This document shows positions 1-8,413 of a stretch of DNA of 64,000 nucleotides, in pieces. Made by a program: the position numbers and the translations under genes. How positions within the stretch are numbered: position 1 is the first letter of the stretch; every line of letters begins with the position of its first letter. Under the pieces are notes generated by a model. It saw only the letters and a list, made by a program, of their open reading frames with translations, made no database searches and was not told the origin of the DNA. The stretch comes from Micromonospora chokoriensis (GTDB lineage Bacteria; Actinomycetota; Actinomycetes; Mycobacteriales; Micromonosporaceae): NCBI RefSeq assembly GCF_000718555.1, contig NZ_JOAN01000001.1, positions 682,001 to 746,000 on the forward strand, given 5' to 3'.

Positions 1-1
1 G

Positions 2-139
2 CACATCCGCGCCGACCGGTACGCCGTTGCCGACTGGTACGGCCACCGGCCTGCCGCCGAGCGGCACACCGACACCCACCCCGACGAGCTGAACCACGGT
101 GTGAATTGGATCATGCAGGCGATGCTGGGAAATAACTGA
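2..139 (+). CDS. C-terminal end of an unidentified protein (partial)
   Basis: An open frame runs from the left edge to a TGA at 137-139 and gives about 45 residues. The visible tail is rich in His, Asp, Arg and Asn (it ends in ...WIMQAMLGNN) and has no membrane segment or motif that I recognise. The codons have the high third-position GC of the neighbouring genes, so I treat it as a real C-terminus whose start lies outside the window. The next gene starts about 80 bases downstream. Function unknown. Confidence 0.5.
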   Translation, partial: HIRADRYAVADWYGHRPAAERHTDTHPDELNHGVNWIMQAMLGNN

Positions 140-222
140 ACGGACGAGGCGAGCGGGACGACACCGGAAATCAATGATCGTTACGGTGTCGTCTGCTCAT
201 CAACCCCTCGGAAGGAACCCCC

Positions 223-783
223 GTGCCAGAGCAGGTCGCACCGCCCCCCGCGCCCGACGCCGCAACCCCTGAGCCGGCCGTCGAGACGCCGCAAGCGGCC
301 GCGCCGCAGCAGCCCGAGTCGCAGCAGACCGAGTCGGACCCGGCCGAGCAGGAGGCGGCCGAGACTCCGCAGGCGACCGAGCCGAAGGCGGAGAAGTCCG
401 GTGCCAAGAAGGCCCTCGGCATCGTCGGTGCGATCCTCGCCGTAGTCGTCATCGCCGGTCTGAAGTTCGGCGTCGCCTCGGCGATCGGCGACTACTTCAA
501 CAAGGACGAGACCGCCGATGCCAAGACCGGCGACTGCATCGCCGAGCTGCCCGAGGTCAAGGGCAACGAGCAGGAGGAGGTCGACGGCGCCAAGATCGTC
601 GATTGCACCTCTACCGAGGCGGCGTACAACGTGGTCGGTCGGGTGGACGGCCAGACCGCGGCTCAGGCCAAGGCCGACACCGCCTGCACCCAGTTCTTCA
701 AGGAGGGCGAGGAGGGGTACATCTTCTCCAGCATCGAGCCGGGCAAGACGGGCTACCTGCTCTGCCTGACCAAGAAGGCCTGA
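223..783 (+). CDS. LppU-like membrane-anchored protein
   Basis: A 186-residue protein. Residues 1-62 are a disordered Pro/Ala/Glu/Gln-rich segment, then comes a basic stretch (EKSGAKKALG) and one hydrophobic helix at about 65-87. After the helix there is an extracytoplasmic-looking domain of about 95 residues with four cysteines that could form two disulfides (TGDC, VDCTS, TACTQF, LLCLTK). This architecture resembles the LppU/SCO3897 family of actinomycete surface proteins, of unknown biochemical role. The GTG start follows a GGAAGG ribosome site. A terminator-like hairpin lies just downstream, so it is probably transcribed alone. Confidence 0.7.
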   Translation: MPEQVAPPPAPDAATPEPAVETPQAAAPQQPESQQTESDPAEQEAAETPQATEPKAEKSGAKKALGIVGAILAVVVIAGLKFGVASAIGDYFNKDETADAKTGDCIAELPEVKGNEQEEVDGAKIVDCTSTEAAYNVVGRVDGQTAAQAKADTACTQFFKEGEEGYIFSSIEPGKTGYLLCLTKKA

Positions 784-804
784 ACCAAGCGGTAGATCGG
801 CATC

Positions 805-835
805 GATGGCGGCGGGAGCAGGCCCCGCCGCCATC
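805..835 (+). terminator. GC-rich hairpin after the LppU-like gene
   Basis: A 12-bp perfect stem (805-816 with 824-835) closes a 7-base loop 21 bases after the stop codon at 783. There is no clear U-tract, which is common for actinomycete hairpin terminators. Confidence 0.55.
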
Positions 836-982
836 GGCGTACCTGGAGTCACCAGAGGGCGAACAGGAGGTGAATGCCACTGTTCCGGCGTCTTCCCGAG
901 GGCCGCGTGGCGTGGCAGGCTACCGGCACGTAGGACCACTGGGCGACCAGCCAACGATGACTGACCGCTAGGAGGACGGCCC

Positions 983-1669
983 ATGGGCGAAATGGTGAGC
1001 TACCGCAGCAACGGGGGCACGAGCGAGGGGTATCTCGCGATACCCGCCCGCGGCACGGCCAGCCCCGCCGTCATCGTCATCCAGGAATGGTGGGGCCTGG
1101 TCCCGCACATCCGGTCGGTGGCAGACCGGTTCGCCGAGGCCGGTTTCGTGGCCCTCGCCCCGGATTTCTACCACGGTGAGACGACAAGCGAGCCGGACGA
1201 GGCGCAGCGGCTCCTGCTGGCGATGCGGATGGACGAGGCGGCGAAGGACATCGCTGGAGCGGCCGACTATCTCGCCGGGCGGCCCGAGGTCACCGGCAAG
1301 GTCGGCGCTGTGGGCTTCTGCGCCGGCGGCAGCCTGGCCCTATGGTCGGCCACCATCTCCGAGCGGATCGTCGCCGCCGCTGGCTTCTACCCCGTGCTGC
1401 CCTGGGAATCGATGCGCCCCGACTGGGCGGACTACGCCGGCAAGGCAGCGGTCATCCACTGCTCCGAAGAGGACGGCACCTCCGCCGACGAGGGCGTACA
1501 GACCGCTCGTCGAGCCATCGAAGAGGCCGGCGGCGACTGCCACCTCTACGACTACCCGGGCACCTCGCACGCGTTCTTCAACGACGACCGGCCGGAGGCG
1601 TTCGACCAGCGCGCCGCCGCCAGCGCCTGGGCCCGCACCCTGGAACTCTTCCGGGCCAAGCTTGGCTGA
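983..1669 (+). CDS. Dienelactone hydrolase family protein
   Basis: A 228-residue alpha/beta hydrolase. Family enzymes hydrolyse dienelactones or related esters in the cytoplasm with a Cys-Asp-His triad. Visible elements are the QEWWG motif (Glu36 region), the nucleophile in [11 protein letters not shown] (Cys113), a likely acid in SEEDG (Asp164) and GTSHAFFN (His196). Length is typical for the family (about 230-240). The ATG follows an AGGAGG site. The downstream uracil-DNA glycosylase start probably overlaps this stop codon, so the two are likely co-transcribed. The real substrate in this organism is unknown. Confidence 0.88.
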   Translation: MGEMVSYRSNGGTSEGYLAIPARGTASPAVIVIQEWWGLVPHIRSVADRFAEAGFVALAPDFYHGETTSEPDEAQRLLLAMRMDEAAKDIAGAADYLAGRPEVTGKVGAVGFCAGGSLALWSATISERIVAAAGFYPVLPWESMRPDWADYAGKAAVIHCSEEDGTSADEGVQTARRAIEEAGGDCHLYDYPGTSHAFFNDDRPEAFDQRAAASAWARTLELFRAKLG

Positions 1670-2402
1670 GACGCGTACCCCCGATCAGGTGGTCGCCCGC
1701 GCAGCGCGGGCGGCCGACCTGGCCGACCTCGACGCGGCCGTGAGCGACTGTTTCGCCTGCCCACGGTTGGTGCAGTGGCGGGAGGAGGTGGCCCGCACCC
1801 GCCGGGCCGCCTTCCGCGACCAGGAGTACTGGGGTCGACCGGTGCCGGGCTTCGGCACCGCTGACGCGCGGATCGCCATCCTCGGGCTGGCACCCGCCGC
1901 GCACGGCGGCAATCGCACCGGCCGGATCTTCACCGGTGACCGGTCGGGTGACGTGCTCTTCGCCGCGCTGCACCGGGCCGGGCTGGCCAACCAGCCGACA
2001 AGTGTCGCCGCCGACGACGGGCTCACCCTGCGGGACCTGCGCATCTTCTCGGCCGTCCGCTGCGCGCCGCCGGACAACAAGCCGATCCCGTCGGAACGGG
2101 ACACCTGTGCGCCCTGGCTGCACCGCGAGGTCACGCTGATCCGGCCCACCCTGCGCGTCGTGGTGGCGCTTGGCGCGTTCGCCTGGGCCGCGTGGTGGCC
2201 GGTGCTCCGCGAGGTGTACGGGCAGCGCCCGCCCAGCCCGCGACCGGCGTTCGGTCATGGGGCACACTGGTCCGGCACGGCCGCTCCGGACTTGCTCGGC
2301 TGCTACCACGTCAGTCAGCAGAACACCTTCACCGGGCGGTTGACACCAGAGATGTTGGACGACGTCTTCGGCCAGGCCAAACAGCTGGCCGGAGTGGACT
2401 GA
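1662..2402 (+). CDS. Uracil-DNA glycosylase, family 5 (UdgB type)
   Basis: Removes uracil and some other deaminated bases from DNA. The 4Fe-4S cysteines are visible: FACPRL near the N-terminus, [10 protein letters not shown], the following TCAPW, and [10 protein letters not shown]. The active-site motif [19 protein letters not shown] and the terminal [13 protein letters not shown] motif fit family 5 (UdgB) better than family 4. The start is ambiguous: TTG at 1662 overlaps the upstream stop and gives 246 residues, while GTG at 1689 gives 237. Neither has a strong ribosome site. The gene is probably coupled to the hydrolase upstream. Confidence 0.88.
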   Translation: MAETRTPDQVVARAARAADLADLDAAVSDCFACPRLVQWREEVARTRRAAFRDQEYWGRPVPGFGTADARIAILGLAPAAHGGNRTGRIFTGDRSGDVLFAALHRAGLANQPTSVAADDGLTLRDLRIFSAVRCAPPDNKPIPSERDTCAPWLHREVTLIRPTLRVVVALGAFAWAAWWPVLREVYGQRPPSPRPAFGHGAHWSGTAAPDLLGCYHVSQQNTFTGRLTPEMLDDVFGQAKQLAGVD

Positions 2403-2424
2403 GGCGACGCGTGGGGTGGTGGCG

Positions 2425-3210
2425 ATGACAGACGGCACACGCCCGCCCACGCCGTTACCGTCCGCCGAGCCGGGTGTGCTGCGCCCGGTGCGCGGCCTGC
2501 TCCGCCGGTGGTGGCCGGTCGGCGTGGTCGCCGCCCTGCTCGCCGGTGCCGCGCTGGCGTCCGCGCACTCATCGATCGGGGCCAGTCGGATCCCGCCCGC
2601 CGCGGACAACGTTCCCTGGGTTCCCGAGTACCCGACCGCCGAGCCGTCGCGGTCGATTCCGATCGAGCCGCGCGACGCCGGTGAAGCCACCCAGGCGCAC
2701 ATCCCGCAGTGGGTCTCCACGGTGGCGATCGTCCTGCTTGGGCTGGCCATCCTCGCCGCGCTCGGATACCTCTCCTGGATGCTGATCCGGGGCGCGCTGC
2801 GCCGCACCACCCGGGCGCTGCCGGCGCAGCGGGCCCGTCGTACCGCCGAGGGCACTGCCCGCGAGGTGGTCGCCGCTCTCGACGCCGGCCTGGTGGAGCT
2901 CGACGACCGCGACACCGACCCCCGGGTGGCGGTGATCGCCTGCTGGGTGCGCCTAGAGGAGACCGCAGCCGGGGCCGGTGTGCCGAGGCTCGCCGGGGAT
3001 ACCCCCACCGACCTGGTCAGCCGGCTGCTGCAGGGTGACCCGGCGGCGGGAGTGCCGGCGATCGCAAGCACCGACGTGCTGGCCGAGTTCGCGCACGTCT
3101 ACCGGGAGGCCCGGTACGCCACCCACCCGGTCGGCGAGCGCACCCGGGACCAGGCCCGCGCCGCCCTTGGCCGGTTGCGCGGAGAGCTCACCGCGGCGGT
3201 GATCTCGTGA
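2425..3210 (+). CDS. DUF4129 domain membrane protein with a TTA codon
   Basis: A 261-residue protein and first gene of the MoxR-DUF58 operon. It has two membrane helices (about residues 29-48 and 97-120) around a short extracytoplasmic segment, then a cytoplasmic DUF4129 domain ending in the typical YREARYATHPVG...ALGRLRGEL. DUF4129 proteins accompany MoxR/DUF58 modules and are often linked to transglutaminase-like proteins; their activity is unknown. Codon 11 is TTA (2455-2457), very rare in such genomes, so translation may need the tRNA-Leu(UAA) at 10377. ATG is preferred to the GTGs at 2416 and 2419. The stop overlaps the next start. Confidence 0.85.
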   Translation: MTDGTRPPTPLPSAEPGVLRPVRGLLRRWWPVGVVAALLAGAALASAHSSIGASRIPPAADNVPWVPEYPTAEPSRSIPIEPRDAGEATQAHIPQWVSTVAIVLLGLAILAALGYLSWMLIRGALRRTTRALPAQRARRTAEGTAREVVAALDAGLVELDDRDTDPRVAVIACWVRLEETAAGAGVPRLAGDTPTDLVSRLLQGDPAAGVPAIASTDVLAEFAHVYREARYATHPVGERTRDQARAALGRLRGELTAAVIS

Positions 3211-3791
3211 GTAGCACCAGCATCGACGATCTGCTCGCGTTCGAGGAGGAGGCGGCGCCGGCCGGTCCGCAGGCCCGCCCTTCCCGGTGGCGTCCGGTGC
3301 TGCGCGCTCTCGTGTGGGCCGCCGCGTTGGTCGCGGTGCTGCTCGTCGGCCTCCGCGCGGTGGGCCTGCAGGTCTCACTGCCAGTGCTGATCGCCGGGGT
3401 GCTCGCCGTGCTGGCGGTCCGCCGGGTCACCGCCCTGCTCGCGCCGCCACCTCCGCCGCCGCCGGCTCGCCGGGCCGGCACGGGTGAAGAGGACGGCAGC
3501 TACAACTGGGGCGCCCGGGACGCGCTGCGTGGCGCGATCAACCAGTGGGAACGGCCCCTGGACTGGTCCTCGAACCGAACCGAACGTTTCACCGAGGTGG
3601 TCCTGCCCCGGATCGGTGAGCTGGCCGACGAGCGGATGCGTCTGAAACACGGCGTCACCCGTGAGTCGGATCCCGCCCGCGCCCGCGTCCTGCTGGGTGA
3701 GCGCCTGTGGACGTTTCTGGAGACCCCACCTCGCCGCACCCCGTCGCCGCGCGACCTCGCGGTGATCGTCGCCGAACTGGAGCAAATTTGA
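3207..3791 (+). CDS. Small membrane protein of the MoxR operon
   Basis: A 194-residue protein of unknown function. Two adjacent hydrophobic segments (about residues 33-52 and 56-76) are followed by a Pro run (APPPPPPPA) and a soluble part containing YNWGARDALRGAINQWERPLDW. It sits between the DUF4129 and MoxR genes in the same operon. Its GTG start overlaps the upstream TGA by 4 bases, and its own TGA overlaps the ATG of moxR (TGATG). The fixed overlaps imply coordinated production of all five proteins. Confidence 0.8.
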   Translation: MSSTSIDDLLAFEEEAAPAGPQARPSRWRPVLRALVWAAALVAVLLVGLRAVGLQVSLPVLIAGVLAVLAVRRVTALLAPPPPPPPARRAGTGEEDGSYNWGARDALRGAINQWERPLDWSSNRTERFTEVVLPRIGELADERMRLKHGVTRESDPARARVLLGERLWTFLETPPRRTPSPRDLAVIVAELEQI

Positions 3792-4798
3792 TGAAGGACG
3801 TGGACCGGAGCATTGCCCCCGCCGAGGTCGGGCACCTGGCGCGGGCGGTCCTGGACGCGGTCGGCACCGTGGTGGTCGGCAAGCGGGACGCGTTGGAGCT
3901 GGTCCTCGCCGGCATCCTGGCGGGCGGGCACGTGCTCCTGGAGGATCTGCCGGGGCTCGGCAAGACGCTCACCGCACGCTCGTTCGCCCAGGCGCTCGGG
4001 TTGGACTTCCGGCGGTTGCAGTTCACCCCCGACCTGCTCCCCGCCGACGTCACCGGCTCGTTCCTCTACGACCAGCGCAACGGCGACTTCACCTTCCGGG
4101 CCGGCCCGGTCTTCACCAACCTGCTCCTCGCCGACGAGATCAACCGGACGCCGCCGAAGACCCAGTCCGCGCTGCTGGAGGCGATGCAGGAGAAGCAGGT
4201 GTCGGTGGAGGGTGTGACCTACAAGCTGGACGAGCCGTTCCACGTGCTGGCTACCGCCAACCCCATCGAGTACGAGGGCACCTATCCGCTGCCGGAGGCG
4301 CAGCTGGACCGGTTCCTGCTGCGGGTCTCCTTCGGTTACCCGCAGCACGAGGAGGAGTGGGAGGTGCTGCGCCGGCGGATGAGCCGCCGCCGCGAGGAGG
4401 CGGAGATCAAGGCGGTGGTCGACGCGGCAACGCTGCGGGCCATGCAGGCCGCCCTGGAGGACGTGGTGGTGGAGGACTCCATCGGCCGCTACATCGTGTC
4501 GCTCACCGCGGCCACCCGGGAGCACCCGTCGGTGCTGGTTGGCGCCTCACCTCGCGGTTCGCTGGCGCTGCTGCTGCTGGCCCGGGTCCGCGCGGTGTTC
4601 GGCGGACGGGACTACGTGGTGCCGGAGGACGTCAAGGCGGTGGCGGCACCCGCGCTGGCCCACCGAATCACCCTGCGCCCGGAGATGTGGTTGCGCCGGG
4701 TCGACCCGGCGTTCGTGGTGGGCGAGGTGCTGGAGGCGACCCCCGCTCCGGCCAGTGGCGCCCTGCCCAGCTACGCAGCCGGCGGGCCCCGGCACTGA
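3791..4798 (+). CDS. MoxR family AAA+ ATPase
   Basis: A 335-residue AAA+ ATPase. MoxR proteins act as chaperone-like ATPases that help activate or assemble partner complexes, often von Willebrand A proteins encoded next to them. Seen here are Walker A (LPGLGKTLTAR, about residues 53-63), Walker B (LLADEINRTPPK, about 112-123), the sensor-1 ATANPIEYEGTYPLPEAQLDRFL stretch, and a C-terminal lid ending near ASPRGSLALL. All catalytic residues appear intact. The start overlaps the preceding stop by one base, and the stop overlaps the ATG of the DUF58 gene. Confidence 0.93.
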   Translation: MKDVDRSIAPAEVGHLARAVLDAVGTVVVGKRDALELVLAGILAGGHVLLEDLPGLGKTLTARSFAQALGLDFRRLQFTPDLLPADVTGSFLYDQRNGDFTFRAGPVFTNLLLADEINRTPPKTQSALLEAMQEKQVSVEGVTYKLDEPFHVLATANPIEYEGTYPLPEAQLDRFLLRVSFGYPQHEEEWEVLRRRMSRRREEAEIKAVVDAATLRAMQAALEDVVVEDSIGRYIVSLTAATREHPSVLVGASPRGSLALLLLARVRAVFGGRDYVVPEDVKAVAAPALAHRITLRPEMWLRRVDPAFVVGEVLEATPAPASGALPSYAAGGPRH

Positions 4799-6240
4799 TG
4801 ACCGGACCGACCGTGCCGAGAGCCACCGAGGCGGAACCGGCTGCCGGCTGGGCACCAACCCCGGCGCTCGGCCGTGCGGTGCTGCTCACCGGTCTGCTGC
4901 TGGTGGCAGGGGTGCTGCTGGGGCGGGTCGACCTGATCGTGCTTGCCGCCCCGTTCGCCCTGGGCACCGCGTACGCGCTGCGCCGACGGCCCACGGCGCT
5001 GCCCCAGGTGTGGATCACCCAGGGTGACGACGGGCCGCTTGTCGAGGGCGGTGAGGTGACGGCGGCGGTGACCGTCGGCAACCCGGACACGATCGACTAC
5101 GACCTGGTGGTGATGCGTTCCCGGGTGTCGCCGTGGCTGCGGATCGACCGGGCCGGCTTCGCCCACGACCAGGCCGTCGATGACGCGCCACCGAGCGCCG
5201 CTGCGGTGACCGGCGCAACGGCTCCGACCAACGGCACGGGCCGCTCCGGGGCGGACCGGCCGTTCGTGACGTCGGTGCCCGTCGGCGCCGCCGTCGACCT
5301 GGAGTTGGCCGGCAACGCCCTGCGCTGGGGCCGGCACCCGATCGGCCCAGCCGGTGCCCGGGTCGCCACGGCGGGCGGCCTGCTGGTCTCCCGGGCGGTG
5401 ATCACCGAGCCGACCCTGGTGCGGGTGTACCCGCGTACCGAGCCGTTCGAGGCGGTGGAGGCGATGCCCCGTGCCGCCGGCCTGGTGGGGGCGCACCACT
5501 CCCGGCGGCCCGGAGAGGGCGGCGAGTTGGCCGGCGTACGCGTCTTCGCCCCCGGGGACCGGCTGCGCCGAATCGACTGGCGGGTCTCGTTGCGGGCCCG
5601 GCAACTGCACGTGGCCGCCACCCTCTCCGACCGGGATGCGGAGGTGGTGGTGCTGCTCGACGTACTCGCCGAGGCTGGCCGCTCCGGTGGGGTGGGTGGC
5701 GCGGCCTCGGTGCTGGACACCACCGTCCGGGCCACCGCAGCGATCGCCGAGCACTACCTGCACCGCGGCGACCGGGTCTCCCTGCTGGAGTACGGGCCGG
5801 CCGCCCGCCGGCTCCGGCCGGCCGCCGGGCGTCGGCAGTACCTGACCGTCCTGGAGTGGCTGCTCGACGTCCGGGTCCACGCGTCCGCGCACGAGCCGTA
5901 CGACCAGGTGTTCGGCCCGCAACTGCTCTCCTCGGACGCGTTGGTGGTGGTGCTCACCCCGCTGTTGGACGAACGGTCGGCGCAGATGCTCGCCCGGCTG
6001 GCTCGCGGCGGGCGGTTCGTGGTGGCGGTCGACACGTTGCCGACCGACCTGGCGTCGCCGAAGGACCAGGGTTGGGCCGAGGTGGCGTACCGGCTGTGGC
6101 GGCTGGATCGGGAGATCATGATCGGGCAACTCCGGGAGCACGGCGTACCCGTGGTGCGCTGGGCTGGCGCCGGCAGCCTGGACCAGGTGCTGCGGGACGT
6201 GGCCCGGTTGGCGACGGCCCCAAGGGTGGGTGGCAGGTGA
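4798..6240 (+). CDS. DUF58 domain protein (MoxR partner)
   Basis: A 480-residue protein with two N-terminal membrane helices (about residues 23-60), an extracytoplasmic beta-rich part, and the DUF58 signature GVRVFAPGDRLRRIDWRVSLRARQLHV. A von Willebrand A-like C-terminal half follows (AEVVVLLDV near residue 282). DUF58 proteins are regular partners of MoxR ATPases. The ATG overlaps the moxR stop by one base. The stop overlaps a GTG that begins the first copy of the 56-bp repeat at 6237, so ribosomes ending here can restart in the repeat. Confidence 0.9.
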   Translation: MTGPTVPRATEAEPAAGWAPTPALGRAVLLTGLLLVAGVLLGRVDLIVLAAPFALGTAYALRRRPTALPQVWITQGDDGPLVEGGEVTAAVTVGNPDTIDYDLVVMRSRVSPWLRIDRAGFAHDQAVDDAPPSAAAVTGATAPTNGTGRSGADRPFVTSVPVGAAVDLELAGNALRWGRHPIGPAGARVATAGGLLVSRAVITEPTLVRVYPRTEPFEAVEAMPRAAGLVGAHHSRRPGEGGELAGVRVFAPGDRLRRIDWRVSLRARQLHVAATLSDRDAEVVVLLDVLAEAGRSGGVGGAASVLDTTVRATAAIAEHYLHRGDRVSLLEYGPAARRLRPAAGRRQYLTVLEWLLDVRVHASAHEPYDQVFGPQLLSSDALVVVLTPLLDERSAQMLARLARGGRFVVAVDTLPTDLASPKDQGWAEVAYRLWRLDREIMIGQLREHGVPVVRWAGAGSLDQVLRDVARLATAPRVGGR

Positions 6241-6348
6241 GCGCGAGGAGTGAGCTTGCGAGCCCCGCAGTCGCGAACGGAAGGCGGGCTCGGTGAGCGC
6301 GAGGAGTGAGCTTGCGAGCCCCGCAGCCGCGAACGGAAGGCGGGCCCG
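6237..6348 (+). repeat. Two tandem 56-bp units preserving GTGA stop/start overlaps
   Basis: Two 56-bp copies (6237-6292 and 6293-6348) differ at only two positions (TCG/CCG and CTC/CCC). Each begins with GTGA: the TGA ends the previous frame and the GTG opens a 19-codon frame (begins VSARSELASPA), which ends in the GTGA that opens the next unit. The last GTGA (6349) starts the downstream membrane protein gene. Removing both units would leave a plain GTGA overlap between the DUF58 gene and its neighbour. The repeat therefore looks like an insertion that preserves translational coupling. Confidence 0.85.
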
Positions 6349-6912
6349 GTGATCAGTGGCGTCACGGAGCGGGTTCGGGCGGCCCAGAACGCCGTCACCC
6401 GGATTAGCGCGGCCCCGCTGTTGGTGCGGGCCGCGATCTTCGTCGTGGTTTTTGCCGGGTTTGTCCTGGCGTTCCCCGCCGAGGTGCTTCCCGGTCGGCC
6501 GATCCTCTTCCTGGCGGTCGCTGCCCTGCTGCCCGCGTTCGGGCCGCGTCGGATCTGGGCGACCTTCACGGCGTTGGTCACGGTCGGCGGTTGGCTGTTC
6601 GCCACCGACGGGTACGGCCGTCCGGTCGCCCTCTGGCGGCTGCTCGCCATCGCGGCCCTGCTCTATCTGGGCCACACCCTCTGCGCGCTGGCCGCGCTGT
6701 TGCCCTACGACGCGGTGGTGGACCCCGAGTTGATCACCCGTTGGTTGGTGCGCTCGGCCGCCGTGCTGCTGGGAGCCGCCGTGCTGGGAGTGCTGTTGTT
6801 GCAGGCCGCAGGCTTGGGTGGGGAAGCCGGATATCAGTGGGTCACCGTGCTGGGGCTGCTGGTGGCGGTGGGGACAGCAGCGTTGCTGGGCTGGCTGCTG
6901 CGCCGCCGGTGA
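6349..6912 (+). CDS. Multispanning membrane protein, end of MoxR operon
   Basis: A 187-residue protein with about five hydrophobic helices (roughly residues 26-44, 49-63, 67-83, 96-117 and 135-155, with a further one at 163-182) and a basic C-terminus (LLRRR). No catalytic motif is recognised. It is the last gene of the DUF4129-MoxR-DUF58 operon. Its GTG start is supplied by the end of the 56-bp repeat, with which it shares a GTGA overlap. A role in the envelope together with the MoxR module is an inference from context only. Confidence 0.75.
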   Translation: MISGVTERVRAAQNAVTRISAAPLLVRAAIFVVVFAGFVLAFPAEVLPGRPILFLAVAALLPAFGPRRIWATFTALVTVGGWLFATDGYGRPVALWRLLAIAALLYLGHTLCALAALLPYDAVVDPELITRWLVRSAAVLLGAAVLGVLLLQAAGLGGEAGYQWVTVLGLLVAVGTAALLGWLLRRR

Positions 6913-7014
6913 CCGCTGCGACGTGAGGGTTACGCAGGTCACATGGGTTGTGCTCCGTCACAGATGGGGGGCGCGAGCGGGATTACCTGAGCCGGCCGGG
7001 GAAAGATAGTCGAC

Positions 7015-8346
7015 GTGAATCCGAAGCGGATCCTTGTGGTTGGTGCCGGGCACGTCGGTTTGTACGCCGCCCTGCGCCTGTCGAAGAAGCTCAGCTCCCG
7101 TGAGGCTGAGGTCATGGTTGTGGACCCCCAACCCCACATGACCTATCAGCCGTTCCTGCCCGAGGCGGCAGCGGGCAACATCTCCCCGCGGCACTCTGTG
7201 GTGCCGCTGCGGCGAGAGTTGCGCCGGTGCAAGATGGTGGCCGGCACGGTCACGCGGATCGAGCACGACCGCAAGGTGGCCACCGTGCAGCCGATCAGCG
7301 GCCCGGCCCGGGAGATCACCTACGACCACGTGATCGTGGCCCCGGGGTCGGTCTCCCGCACCCTGCCGATTCCCGGCCTGCACGAGCAGGGCATCGGGTT
7401 CAAGACCATCGGCGAGGCGATCTACCTGCGCAACCACGTGCTGGATCGGCTCGACGTGGCTGCCGCCACGCCGGATCCGGACGTTCGCCGTTCGGCGCTG
7501 ACCTTCACCTTCGTCGGCGGTGGGTACGCCGGCATCGAGGCGCTCGCCGAGATGGAGGACATGGCTCGCGACGCCCTGCGCTACTACCCGGAGCTGAGCC
7601 AGGACGAGGTTCGCTGGGTGCTGGTCGAGGCCACCCAGCGGGTGCTGCCCGAGGTCGATCGGGACATGGGCGCCTACACGGTGCAGCAGCTGACGAAGCG
7701 GAACATGGACATCCGGCTGGACACCCGGCTCGAGTCCTGCGTCGACGGGGTGGTCAAGCTCTCCGACGGTGACAGCTTCCGGTCCGACACGATCGTCTGG
7801 ACGGCCGGTGTGAAGCCGTCGCCGATGCTGGACGCGACCGACTTCCCGCGCGACGACCGTCGCCGGGTCACCTGCCTGCCCACTCTCCAGGTGGTCGACG
7901 GCGACCAGGTGGTCGAGGGTGCCTGGAGCGCCGGCGACTGCGCCGCCGTGCCGGACCTGACCAAGGAGCCGGGCAACTTCTGCTCGCCGAGCGCGCAGCA
8001 CGCGGTGCGCCAGGCCTCCCGGATGGCCGACAACATCGTGGCCGTGCTTCGGGGTCGCGAGCCGGTGGACTACAAGCACAAGCACGCCGGTAGCGTCGCG
8101 AGCCTCGGCCTGCACAAGGGCGTGGCCCAGGTGTACGGGATCAAGATGACCGGCTGGCCGGCGTGGGTGATGCACCGGACGTACCACATGAGCCGGATCC
8201 CCTCGTTCAACCGCAAGGTCCGCGTGGTGGTGGACTGGTCGTTGGCGTTCTTCCTCAAGCGTGAGGTGGTTGCGCTGGGCCAGCTGCACGACCCGCGCGA
8301 GGAGTTCGTCGAGGCCTCCCAGCCCGTCGGTGCCCCCCGCGTCTGA
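7015..8346 (+). CDS. ndh: Type II NADH dehydrogenase (NDH-2)
   Basis: A 443-residue FAD enzyme that transfers electrons from NADH to menaquinone at the membrane without pumping protons. Visible are the N-terminal FAD dinucleotide fold (ILVVGAGHVGLYAAL, about residues 6-20), the second NADH fold (FTFVGGGYAGIEALAEM, near 165-181), the ATG-like VIVAPGS, and the FAD-binding WSAGDCAAVPD. A C-terminal amphipathic part (MHRTYHMSRIPSFNRKVRV) is typical of membrane association. GTG start after GGGGAAAG. It ends just before a strong terminator. I see no clear Rex operator upstream. Confidence 0.93.
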   Translation: MNPKRILVVGAGHVGLYAALRLSKKLSSREAEVMVVDPQPHMTYQPFLPEAAAGNISPRHSVVPLRRELRRCKMVAGTVTRIEHDRKVATVQPISGPAREITYDHVIVAPGSVSRTLPIPGLHEQGIGFKTIGEAIYLRNHVLDRLDVAAATPDPDVRRSALTFTFVGGGYAGIEALAEMEDMARDALRYYPELSQDEVRWVLVEATQRVLPEVDRDMGAYTVQQLTKRNMDIRLDTRLESCVDGVVKLSDGDSFRSDTIVWTAGVKPSPMLDATDFPRDDRRRVTCLPTLQVVDGDQVVEGAWSAGDCAAVPDLTKEPGNFCSPSAQHAVRQASRMADNIVAVLRGREPVDYKHKHAGSVASLGLHKGVAQVYGIKMTGWPAWVMHRTYHMSRIPSFNRKVRVVVDWSLAFFLKREVVALGQLHDPREEFVEASQPVGAPRV

Positions 8347-8361
8347 CCGTTAGCCCACTGA

Positions 8362-8404
8362 CCCCGCCGATCTTGCACCAGAAGTGCAGGATCGGCGGGG
8401 TTTT
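8362..8404 (+). terminator. Intrinsic terminator after ndh
   Basis: A 16-bp stem (8362-8377 with 8385-8400, one G-T pair) closes a 7-base loop and is followed by TTTT. It lies between the convergent ndh gene and the minus-strand membrane protein; the U-run is on the plus-strand transcript only. Confidence 0.92.
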
Positions 8405-8413
8405 GGGTTGTTG

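Noticed and set aside
6940..6975. Possible Rex or CRP operator before ndh (TGTGCTCCGTCACA)
   Set aside because: The half-sites are two bases closer than in the TGTGA-N6-TCACA consensus, and there is no second site. Too weak to support.
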